From Gamarada debralockiae (Eukaryota; Ascomycota; Leotiomycetes; Helotiales; Hyphodiscaceae): a DNA stretch of 64,000 nucleotides. The translations under genes and the position numbers were made by a program. This document shows positions 48,830 to 59,650 of the stretch, in pieces (position 1 is the first letter of the stretch; each line of letters opens with the position of its first letter). Location: contig NXFV01001656.1 in assembly GCA_002803225.1 (NCBI GenBank), forward strand, positions 1 through 64,000, written 5' to 3'. The notes beneath the pieces were generated by a model that saw only the letters and a program-made list of their open reading frames with translations, searched no databases and was not told the DNA's origin.

Positions 48830-50756
48830 ATGAATTGTCCCTCGAGAACAGACGAGCCTGAAGGCACGGGCTTCAATCAGAATCCCAATGCACTTGCCGC
48901 GGAACTCACCACCAGACACGATTTGAATGGCCGAGCGAATTCGAGGCTTCTGAGGAGGATAGCGAGTAGTGACGTTGAAAAAGTCGTTGAAGGCGAACCT
49001 GATGATTCGCAGGAGCGAAATGGGAACGAGAAGAAGGTGGAGGGGATTGTGGAGAGGATGGTAACTCGGACTGGGATGAGTCACGTGGGGAGTCTGAGGG
49101 AGACTTTGGAGGTTTCTGAGGGGAATGGCGGTGGTGATAATCACTTGAAGAAATACTCCACGAGTGTTTTGGAGGTGATTAAGAAGTTTGGGAAGTTTGT
49201 TGGCCCGGGATTCATGGTGAGCATCCGACTTTAGTTCTTGACTCTCATATGTTGACTCTGACCCTCGGCAGATCTCTGTGGCATACATCGACCCAGGAAA
49301 TTATTCGACTGATGTTGCTGCCGGTGCATCATACAGATATAAGCTCCTCTTCATCGTTTTGATGTCGAATTTCTTTGCAATTTTCTTGCAAAGCCTTTGC
49401 ATCAAACTTGGGACCGTCAGTGGTTTGAACCTGGCTGAAGCTTGTAAAGAGTTTCTGCCCAGATGGCTCAACATCTTTCTTTATATCATGGCTGAAGCGG
49501 CGGTAAGTCAACATTGTTCCACCGATTTGAGTTTGCCTGACGTTCGCAGATCATTGCTACAGATATTGCGGAAGTGATAGGAACGGCGATTGCAATCAAT
49601 CTCCTCATTCCTAAGATCCCCTTGGTTGCTGGGTGTGCCATTTCGATCTTCGACGTCCTCCTAATCTTGCTCTTTTATCGTCCGAATGGATCGATGAAAG
49701 GCCTTCGAGCTTTTGAGTTCTTTGTTATGTCTTTAGTCTTGGGGGTCGTGGTCTGTTTTTGCATTCAGCTGTCGTTGATCAAGGATACTTCTGTTGGAGA
49801 GGTCTTTCGAGGATATCTTCCCTCGTCTGCCATCGTTCAGTCCGAAGGGTACATTGCCTTCTCGTCAGCGATCTTGCAATACCTGCTGACATTTATCTAG
49901 TCTTTACCAGGCTTGTGGTATCCTCGGGGCTACAGTCATGCCTCACAGTCTCTACCTAGGAAGCGGTATCGTCCAGTCCCGCCTCCACGAATACGATGTC
50001 AAAGCTGGACATGTAACTCCTTCCGTCCCGTCTTCGAACTCCGACAAGCAACCATACTTCCCCTCCCTTCCCGCCATAAACTTCTGCCTCAAGTACTCAA
50101 TCGCCGAACTCGCAATATCTCTCTTTACATTCGCGTTGTTTGTCAACTCGGCAATTCTGATAACGGCTGGTGCATCGCTCTCATCGATGGAAAACGCGGC
50201 AAATGCAGACCTCTTCGGTATCTACTCCTTACTTTCACAAAGTCTTGCTCCTGCAGCTGGTACGGTCTTCGCACTCGCATTACTCCTGTCGGGTATCAGC
50301 GCTGGTATCATCTGCACAATCGCTGGTCAAATGGTCTCAGAAGGCGCTCTCAATTGGAGTGTGGCACCTTGGCTTCGACGACTTATCACTCGAAGTATCA
50401 GCATCACGCCAAGCATCATCATCGCCGGTGCTGTTGGGAGGGAAGGTCTATCTGCCGCGCTTAATGGAACTCAGGTCGCGCTGAGTGTGGTATTGCCGTT
50501 TGTGTCCGCGCCCCTAATTTACTTTACGTGCCGAAACAAATACATGACTGTTCGGCCATCGATTGTGGAAGCGGATGATGAAGATGGGAATGGGAGCGTG
50601 GGAATGGATGGTGCCTTGGAGGCAAGGACACGAGAGGAGGGTGTTAAGATGAGGAATCATTGGATTACGACGGCGTTGGCGGTTTTGATTTGGGTTGTTA
50701 TTACGGTCATGAATATTGCCAATCTCGTGCTGTTGGGTCTAGGTAAAGGGGGTTAA
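48830..50756 (+). CDS. NRAMP-family manganese/divalent-metal transporter (Smf-like)
   Basis: Exons 48830-49216, 49272-49502, 49550-49848 and 49901-50756 give 590 residues, the usual Smf length. The metal-binding motif DPGN is at 136-139 (AYIDPGNYSTD) and the second signature MPHS at 319-322 (GATVMPHSLYLGS). About eleven hydrophobic helices follow a charged, cytosolic N-terminus of about 110 residues. The third intron uses GTACAT...TCTAG and restores SEGLYQACGILGATV; without it a TAG would end the frame. The protein should move Mn2+ or Fe2+ with protons into the cytosol; whether it sits in the plasma membrane or an endosome/vacuole cannot be told. Start is the first ATG after an open TTG-led frame. 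Confidence 0.93.
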
Positions 50757-53092
50757 AAATGGAGGTGCATGAGATGGGCGGAATGGGGATTTTGGTGACG
50801 ATAATGACGATGATGGAATGAGGCAGATCAAGTAGATTTACTATTCAACAGACTTGGCAACGGTAGATTAAATGCTTAAAATAATACGCATGAGGAGTTA
50901 GTATATCAATGTAACGCAGTTTTCGACGAGTCTCAAAAAACTCTCATATGATCTGCGCAACAAAAACATGACATTCAATAAATATTTCGTCCTCAACCTG
51001 CTACTACGCAAGCCCAATTATCTCGAGTATCTTCTTGTCAATTCCACTTGATCACTGAAGGGAATTAAAGAGATATACAACTCTCCCAGCTTTCATTCTC
51101 GAATTCCGAAATGGCATGCTGGAGGCAGATGGGACGATTCACACCTCAGGCATTAACAGACTCTCGCTTAATCGCAACTTCCCCTTTTTGAGCTTTGTTG
51201 ACATCATCAGTACCAAACAAAACAAAAGAGGCATCTGCGCTCGGTTTGCTTGCTTTGCTTCGGCCCAAGGAACATCATAATCACACTGTCAAGCCCATCA
51301 CGCATCTCATAAATCCAAACTTATTCAAAAACATATCGGCAAAATATGACAATGATCGGCGTGACTCGAAGAATATTTTCCCGTTCTCGGATAGATTTTT
51401 GGATAGGTATTGGGCGACGAGATGGAGATGAAGAGCGCAGCATAGAGGATGGAGGTGGCATATAAATAAGTTTATGCTTTTTGTTCAATGCCCACAGGGC
51501 AAGTTCGGCGCAAGCCAGTTCAATTCTCGACACACAACTAACGATTCCCACTCCCTGAAAATTCGAAATACGGCGACACTCGAAGAAAACATAACTGGGT
51601 GAAAGGGGATATAAAGTAGCTATTATAAACAAACTTCAGGCCAAGGGGATATATTAAAAATAACAACAGCCTACAACGACTAAAAAGTAAAACCCCATTT
51701 CGAAGGGCTTTTCTTCTCCCACCTGAGGCTGGGAGTTTCTTTTGCTGTTGGGGCGGAGTGAGATCTTTTTGGATTGCTGGACCTATTTTTGCTAAAGGAA
51801 AGCACTAGAGAAGGACAGAGAGTTTAGCGATGCTCGGTACCAAGGAAGAGAATGAAGGTGCCTGGGAAGGAGCGTGACAGAGGATGCTGGAGAGTACATC
51901 ACGCCAATGTGAATGAGTCACTCAAAAGCATGATTGGAACTTTTGCTCTCAAACATTCCAACAAATCGAAGGATTTGAAGCGACGGGAGAGCGTCCTAAT
52001 GTGGCACAGCTGCGCTCTCGTCGGAGTCGACAACAGTGTGAGTGTGATATCTCCTCTGCGAACCTGGACAAAAAGTCGCCCTTTCCCGTATCAAAAGTAA
52101 ACCTTCTCAGGTGCGGTGTTTCTTCTATCACGAGGTTGGAATATGATCATTTGATCGCAAGAAGCCAAAATTTTTTGGAATGAGAACTAGAGACATGTCA
52201 CATATGCTTCGAGGAAGCGCCTATGCCCTTTAAGATGATCTCTTAACTTTCAGTGGCTCGAGTGTCGCCATCAAGCATCGTCATGCTTCTGGGCAGGTCA
52301 CATGCAATCGCGAAGCAGCTAAAAATCTTTCCAATTCCCCTGAAAGACATTATACAAGTTCCAAATTAGGTCTCGGCGTACCCTTAAAGTATATTAGAAT
52401 TCCGGCAACACTTACTCTTTTGTATATGATCATTGCTGTGACTCAACGCTACCTCATGGGTTTCGACATCGCTAACGGATCTCGCCCCTTTCCCACCTGA
52501 CTATGCCACATTCATCACTTTCAACCTCCGAATCATGGTTACTATTGCGATCTCGACTGACAATACCTTGATGCCGCTAACCTTTCTAGAACAATACAAA
52601 ATAGCTTCCCAGACTTCTGAATGACTCTGGCGATGGTTGCCTATGTAGAACCAGTTGACTTACTCGTCGAATTGATTTTCTCCATCCATCATACAACTTT
52701 TTCTCAGATAAAACATACGACGCAACACAATTCTTTACTCAACAACTTGGCAATCCAGCTGCGCGGCAATTACTCTACACTTCAAGAATATTCAATTTTC
52801 CTCACCAAGATCTCCAAAGGAATTTTCGACGTTCCGAAATTGCTGTCTCAGGTTGGGAGAATACTTCTCTTGATATCGACGCATCGTCTGAAACGCCAAT
52901 AACAAAAGCCGTCTACATTGACGAATTTGACAAGACCAAAATAGGCCGAGCTGGTCTGACATCACCCAATAACAGCATCTTCGCTCTATAGGCGTCGTCG
53001 AAATAGCTCGTCGTCACGACAGTAAGTCAAGGTCATCCTCGCTCGAGGACCACGTGACGACGATCATCGAAGAAGTCACTAACATCTTCCAG
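50757..53092. other. 2.3-kb intergenic region with a 5' UTR intron
   Basis: No gene is recognised here. At the right end, a splice pair GTAAGT (53022) ... CACTAACATCTTCCAG (53092) ends right before the ATG at 53093, and so looks like an intron in the leader of the next gene. Confidence 0.5.
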
Positions 53093-54348
53093 ATGGCTTC
53101 AAGAACGAGTCTCTCACACATCTTGAACGAGAGAAACACAGGGATCGCCTCTCAAATGAGCATCTCGCGGGTCATGAACAACCCAGAAAGACAATTCGCC
53201 TCTCGCCAAGAACGCATCTATCACGCAAATGCATTACACATCCATGACTTAACTCCTAATACAACAGACCCTTTCCGCCATCTCAATCAATTCCTGGAAG
53301 GCTCGACACTCGTCCCGACTACCCATCTCAGAAGTCCATACGGACCTGACTACCCGTACCAAAACAGACACTATGAGAATATGGACGGCCTCTTATATCT
53401 ATTTCGAAATCCGGGTGAAGAATCTGCTTCTCCTATGCCAAATGTAGAGCAGCCAGCACAAGGAAACTCAGGATATGACCGGGCTCCCATCGGCGAGGTG
53501 TTCTTCGACGAGAACGTACGCCCAGCCAATATCGCACAGAACTTCAGTCCTGTAAAGACCGACCCAGGACTCTCACCAGCCACCGCCAGCTACGACGACA
53601 CGGATCTTGATAATGTCGAGTCTTACTTTGCCCAACAATCACCACAATCCACTAGCGTCGACGGGGACCACGGAGAGTACTCTCAAGCAAATGATGCCTT
53701 CGTCAGGGCTAGTTTGCTCGATCCATCGCCTCACCAGTTTATCGCCGCTGACGACTACAGAGCTGACGACAATTCCGATTTATCCATTGGAGCATCACAA
53801 CGAAACCAGGATCCACTTGACTTCAGAAACCGCCTTCACTCGGAACTACCGGTCCCACAGGGAACAGTCCCTACTGGTCGGAATCATCCTCGGAATGCCG
53901 GACGCAATCAACATAGCTCAGGTTCGACAATGACTCCAGTAACGCGACAACCAGCTCATCAACCAGCAAGACCCACTTATACACCAAACGACCAATTCAA
54001 CATGCAGGGAGGAAACGGCTCTCTACACTGCCGTTTGTTATCGATGCTCAACCTTCGAGTCCCGACGACGAGATGTCATTCAGCAAGACCAAACCCAGTG
54101 GGATCTACAACCCGGCCAGCATCAAAGCAACAGTGGAACAACATGGCATGTCCAAGCGGCTTCCACCTGGCTATACAATCGACAATTTCACCGGAAAGCC
54201 CAGGATGCTGCGAGCCATACACAATATGTCCAACGAGAGAGCGCAGCTCAGGACACGAGATGATACCATGGTTGAGAGACCGATGGAAGAGAGGGGGTGG
54301 GGATTTTGGGAGGAGGGCGATAGTGAGATGGAGCTTAGTGAATGGTAG
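53093..54348 (+). CDS. Unrecognised Ser/Asn/Pro-rich protein
   Basis: The first ATG is at 53093, directly after a likely 5' UTR intron. The frame runs to about 53920 and is Asn/Ser/Pro/Asp-rich. The natural end lies in another frame, with the text PSSPDDEMSFSKTKPSGIYN and a C-terminus ending at TAG/TGG boundary 54348. The best intron I can place is 53922-54007 (GTTCGA to ATGCAG), giving 389 residues, but the donor is weak and a real frameshift is possible. Reading straight on instead gives an Arg-rich tail to 54403. No domain is recognised. A Tyr-rich KRLPPGYTIDNFTGKPR stretch near the end looks conserved. Confidence 0.55.
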
Positions 54349-55749
54349 GAGGCAAATAAGTATCCGGAGAGAAAGAAGAGGAGGGCGAAGAAGCTTCGGA
54401 TGAGAAGAGAATCACGGGGCTGAACTTCAGTGATTTGAATTAAAGACAAGACGGGCACACGGGAGAAGGAAATGTGCAGGATAGACGGAATGAACCTGAT
54501 GAACACTCCAAATTGGCCCTTGACTTGTCAAGTAGATGGAACTTGCACACTTGTGAGTTTATATGGTGAGAATATTCATTGGAGATAATCGTTCAAAAAA
54601 GGTGAACAACTCGAACCTGGGACAAAATCTTGTGGAATCTGGTGGCATTCGAAAACAAATCAACTCTTCAACTCTAAAAGGGGGGTTGGGAGAGGCCTGC
54701 CACGCCATGAACAAAAGCAACTCTGAGGCTAAGATCTTACAATGGAGTATCCATAATTCTCCCCCTTCACTCATGAGTAGAAATCTGTACCAAGTCGGCA
54801 TTGTGAGAGTAGTTAGGAGCCCAGAAAAAGCATGGCATCGGTTATCGGAGTGGTAAGGGGGACTTGTATTCCCATTGCGTGTTCTTTTCTAAAAGGGTTT
54901 CGCACCCATAGCGCAAACCCCTGATTCTCTGATCACAAGAACAGATCCGCAAGAGTCTGGCCCTTCTTCTGCTGCAGGAACTATTGAAAGAAGATGAGAA
55001 TCCCAACCGGAGATCGATCCTGATGTCAAAGGAAAGATGGGAATTGCTTAAAAAAGGACCGACAGGAGAAATGTGGGGAAGCCGCCCTAAAATATTTCAG
55101 GAGGGAAACTTTTCCGAGATTCCCTTTTCACGAACTTCTCCTCGCAGACCTTCTCTTTTTCACGGAGAAATTGATGAAAAGCTAGTTATCAATCTGGTCG
55201 CAAAGAGAAAAGATTTAAGAGGTCAATTCATTAGGCAGCATTTTTATCCGTTTGATCAATTTAGCTATTTATCCACAGTTTGAGGTATGATGAAATATCC
55301 AGACGATCCCTCACTCCCCCGCGCGACCTGACGTTTGTATGTGAGTCTCGCACAGCCACAGAACCTAGCGGCATCGACCCTTTCTTCCTGGAAGAATTAC
55401 CCTCCGCGCTCACCCAGCAGCCGGATCGAGACTAACGTTAGGCTTGGTTAGGGAGCCCCACGCCTCCATCTTTACCCATCACATGCTGCAACCTGCTTTG
55501 TCGAGACTCGAATGCTGTAGTGGGGTCCTTGATCCGATACGGTTGTTAGGACATCCCAAGTCGCTCTGGCTCGTTCTTGCCTTTCCCTCCTTCCGAGCGT
55601 CGCCTTCTCGTCTTACTTCAAAGAGACGAATCTCTCACTCTCTTTTCTTTTACAAATATTCAGTTGCCGGTAGCACGAGGTTAACGGAGCTCTCTCCTTC
55701 CCAACACAATAATACCCATTGCGCTCTTTACGCAACGCCGCCACCCACA
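54349..55749. other. 1.4-kb intergenic region and long glycerol-kinase leader
   Basis: Holds the end of the previous gene and the promoter and leader of glycerol kinase. An ATG at 55483 is in frame with the kinase and would add 89 residues. No other gene is supported. Confidence 0.5.
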
Positions 55750-57594
55750 ATGGATTCTATGCCAATTGGCATACCGTCAAGTACCAACTTGGACATATTA
55801 AAGCGCCCAACTGAAGCCCCCAAATCGAAGCATGTCGAGAATGCCTCCCCTCCAACCGTTGAGCACGAGGAGCATTTGCCTCGCGGCGTCCAACAGTCCG
55901 ATTCGGAGAAGAAAGAAAAATGGTTCATTGGCAGTATAGACTGTGGTACGACTTCTTCCCGGTTTCTGATCTTTAACGGCGAAGGCATGCCAGTTGCGAG
56001 CCATCAAATTGAATTTGAGAATATCTATCCGCAGTCCGGGTAAATCCCACGCCATTTGTCCCCAGGTTTTAAACTTACCCTTTGCAGATGGCACGAACAC
56101 GACCCACTTGAACTGATTGCCTCGGTCGACGAGTGTATCGAAAAAGCTACTGCGGACTTCATCGAACAAGGGTACGAGAAGAGCCAAATTAAAGCCATTG
56201 GAATTACGAACCAAAGAGAGACGACTATCTGCTGGGACACAAACACAGGCGAGCCTCTATACAATGCCATCGTTTGGCCAGATACTCGAACAAACTCGAT
56301 TGTTCGTGAGCTCAAGGCGCGGGAGGGCGCAGACGAACTCTTACAACTATGTGGTTTGCCGCTGTCGACCTACCCCTCCAGCGTGAAGTTTCTGTGGCTA
56401 TACCGTAATGTCGAAGCTGTCAAGAAAGCCTACGACGAGGGCCGACTGTCCTTTGGCACAGTTGATACATGGTTGATCTACAAGTTGAATGGTGGAAAGG
56501 AAGGCGGCGTTCACGTCACAGACACGACCAATGCTTCTCGCACAATGTTCATGAACATTCATACTCTCAAATACGACGACAAGCTCCTCGATTTCTTCAA
56601 GCTCGACCAGAAAAACATCACTCTTCCCAAAATCGTTCCCTCCTCAGACAAAGAAGCATTCGGCGCTTTGGCATACGGTCCTCTCAAGGGCCTGAAGATT
56701 ACAGGATGTCTTGGTGATCAATCAGCTGCTTTGGTTGGCCAATGTGGGTTCAGCCCTGGTCAAGCAAAGAATACGTATGGAACTGGCTGTTTCTTGCTCT
56801 ACAATGTCGGCGACAAGCCGGTAATTTCTAAACACGGACTCCTGGCTACAGTTGCGTACGACTTCGGCGGCGGACGACCTATTTATGCTCTTGAAGGCAG
56901 TATCGCTGTTGCCGGTTCTGGAGTGAAGTTCTTGATGAACAACTTGGGTTTCATTAAGCACTCGAGTAAGATCACCGAGTTGGCAGAGTCGGTCCCGGAT
57001 AACGGTGGAGTGGTCTTCGTTACTGCTTTCAGTGGATTGTTCGCACCATACTGGATTGACGATGCGAAGGGAACATTGTGTAAGTTTGAAACCCTGAAAA
57101 ATCCAAATAATGCTAATGAGAAAATAGTTGGCATTACACAACACACTCAACGAGGCCACATAGCACGAGCTACCCTCGAAGCCACATGTTATCAAACCAA
57201 AGCTATCCTTGATGCCATGGAGAAGGACTCTGGACATAAGCTGGAAGGTCTTGCAGTTGATGGTGGTATGTCCAACTCCAACTTGACCATGCAGACCCAA
57301 GCAGACATTCTCGGCATCCCCATCGATAGACCCGTCATGAGAGAAACCACAGCACTTGGAGCTGCAATTGCCGCCGGCTTTGCAGTAGATATCTGGAAGG
57401 AGTTCGATGAGTTGAAGGAGATCAACAAGGAGGACAGAACGATCTTCAAGCCTCGAATTTCCAAGAAGAAGAGCGATGCTATGTTCGTGCGTTGGTCACA
57501 TGCTGTGGAGATGAGTAAGGGCTGGGTTAGGGAGAACGAAGAAGAGGATGACGATGAGACGGAGGAGAAGAAAGGGGAGGAAGAGAAGGAATAG
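55750..57594 (+). CDS. GUT1: Glycerol kinase (FGGY family)
   Basis: Exons 55750-56039, 56088-57079 and 57128-57594 give 582 residues. After a 55-residue charged N-terminus, the FGGY kinase fold starts at GSIDCGTTSSRFLIF. Motifs include ITNQRETTICWD, the glycerol-site NAIVWPDTRT, GCLGDQSAALVGQ, NTYGTGCFLLYN and the second signature GITQHTQRGHIARATLEATCYQ, which spans the second intron. The tail is acidic (Glu/Asp-rich). The enzyme phosphorylates glycerol to glycerol-3-phosphate in the cytosol and is needed for growth on glycerol or lipids. The ATG at 55750 has a good CACAATGG context. The second intron is 48 bases and open in frame, so unspliced RNA would add 16 residues. Confidence 0.94.
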
Positions 57595-58199
57595 CTTACT
57601 CTCTACTGGCGAAAGGGAGTTTGGGTGATTGATGGTATCTGTTAGCGGTCTTTGAGCGCGCGAAATGCGATTCTTGTGATACCTATCAGTTTTAGATTGC
57701 GTGTTACATACCCTCAAAGTATGATTATAGATGAGATGTGCGAAAAATGAATACCTTCAAAATGCGCAGCATCTCGGCGGCATTCATAACCGATCGACCG
57801 ACCGGCCGGGCCTTTTGTTCTTGCTGGAGTACAGCCTCGAGTTCTTTCTGATTACGTTCAACATCTCTTGTGACATGGGCTTTGTTAATACCATTTCACA
57901 TGTAAATGTCCTTCCTGTGATCGAGAATGAGCTGCAAATGATTACTTTTCTCGAGGCGCGTGACGATGGCTGTTCCCCCGATAACATGTGAAGATTGGCG
58001 AAAGCCGTTTTCAGCGACCAATCAGGTCCACTGTCATCATGCCTCGGCATGCCTGAACGACTGGGGGTCTGGAGAACAAAAACCATCTCGGTCTGAAGAC
58101 CATTACTCGTAACTTATTTCTTCTGCTTAAATCCTACTTCCCCTCTCATACTCTCTCTTCATTCACCTCATATCATATACTCTCACATAAACGTTCATC
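57595..58199. other. Thiolase promoter region
   Basis: 605 bases between the glycerol kinase stop and the thiolase start. It holds the CCTCGG motif listed separately and a C/T-rich leader with TCTCTC runs just before the ATG. Confidence 0.5.
58042..58047 (+). promoter_or_regulatory. CCTCGG, FarA/FarB-type fatty-acid response motif
   Basis: CCTCGG, the core recognised by the FarA and FarB regulators in Aspergillus, lies about 155 bases upstream of the thiolase ATG and sits in a small palindrome, ATGCC-TC-GGCAT. This fits an oleate-induced beta-oxidation gene. The link is inference from motif and context. Confidence 0.45.
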
Positions 58200-59650
58200 A
58201 TGTCTGCAGGTCAGTGTAGCAGGAATTCGCTGGAATGCAAGCGAGGCTGACATATCAACAGCACAAAAACGACTTGGGCAGGTCTCCGGCCACCTCGCTG
58301 GCTCTAAGAGCAGCATTTCTACTACAGAAGGCAATAGTGGACGTGCTGCGCTGCTCCAGAAGAACCCAGACGACGTTTGTATCCCCATCCCCAATCACCA
58401 ACCCTTCTAACATCTGTCTGTCAGATCGTCGTAACAGCATGTCTCCGAACGGCATTCACAAAGGGCGGCAAAGGCGGATTCAAAGATACAGCCGCAGCGG
58501 ACATGTTGGTCGGCGCATTCAAATCTCTCATCGAGCGCTCGAAGATTGATCCCGCATTGGTCGAGGATATCGCTGTTGGATCCGTCTTGCCTCCTGGAGG
58601 AGCAACGGAATTCCGTGCTGCGGCGCTCGCTGCTGGATTCCCGGTTTCTGCTGCGGTGAAGAGTCTGAATAGACAGTGCTCGTCGGGACTGCAAGCTTGT
58701 GTTGATATTGCGAATGCGATTAAGAGCGGCATGATTGAGATTGGTGTTGGGGCTGGTGTTGAGAGTATGAGTTTGCAGTATGGGTATGTTTATCTCCTCT
58801 TCATTTTTGCTCAATTTACTGTGGGATGGGATGCTGATGGTGGGTATACAGACCCGGCGCTGTCACCGAATTCTCCGAACTCCTCGACTCGCACCCCGAA
58901 TCCAAGAACTGCAAAGTCCCCATGGGTGTCCTCTCCGAAAAGATGGCCAAAGACCGCAACATCTCCCGCACAGTCCAAGACGCTTTCGCTGCTTCCTCAT
59001 ACCAGAAAGCTTTTAAGGCACAAGAAGCTGGTCTCTTTGACGAGGAAATCGCTCCTTTGACCGTTAAGTGGGAAGATCCTAAGACTGGTGATGTTAAGGA
59101 GATTACCGTTTCCAAAGATGATGGTGTTAGACCTGGCATCACTGCTGAGAGTCTATCAAAGATCAAGCCAGCGTTCGCCAAAGACGGTTCCATCCACGCC
59201 GGAAACGCCTCCCAGATCTCTGACGGCGCGGCTGCAGTATTGCTGATGAAGCGCTCAACAGCTGAGCGTCTCGGCCAGACCATCCTAGGAAAATACGTTG
59301 CTGCATCCGTAGCTGGTGTTGCTCCTCTGCTCATGGGTATCGGGCCATGGGCTGCTATTCCTAAAGTCTTCGAGAAGACGGGAATTAATAAGGATGATGT
59401 AGATATCTTTGAGATCAACGAGGCGTTTGCGTCGCAGTGTGTGTGGTGCGCGAATGCACTGGGATTGGATCAGAACAAGATTAATCCTAAGGGCGGTGCG
59501 ATTGCTTTTGGCCACCCGCTGGGGTGTACGGGGGCCAGACAGGTTAGTACGCTGTTGTACGAGTTGAGGAGACGGGGGGAGAAGGTTGGTGTTACGAGTA
59601 TGTGCGTTGGTACTGGCATGGGTATGGCCGCTGTTTGGGTTGCTGAGTAA
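58200..59650 (+). CDS. POT1: Peroxisomal 3-ketoacyl-CoA thiolase
   Basis: Exons 58200-58209, 58262-58374, 58425-58783 and 58852-59650 give 426 residues; the first exon holds only three and a third codons. Splicing yields the N-terminus MSAAQKRLGQVSGHL, whose RLGQVSGHL fits the PTS2 consensus (R/K)(L/V/I)x5(H/Q)(L/A), so the enzyme should enter peroxisomes through Pex7. Thiolase motifs are complete: NRQCSSGLQA with acyl-binding Cys126, NEAFA, GGAIAFGHPLGCTGARQ with His382, and CVGTGMGMA with Cys412. It performs the last step of beta-oxidation, releasing acetyl-CoA from 3-ketoacyl-CoA. Confidence 0.95.

Noticed and set aside
6264..53056. CACGTG sites in several upstream regions (6264, 10656, 31995, 53051)
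   Set aside because: A six-base word is expected about 16 times by chance in 64 kb, so the recurrence is not evidence of a regulon.
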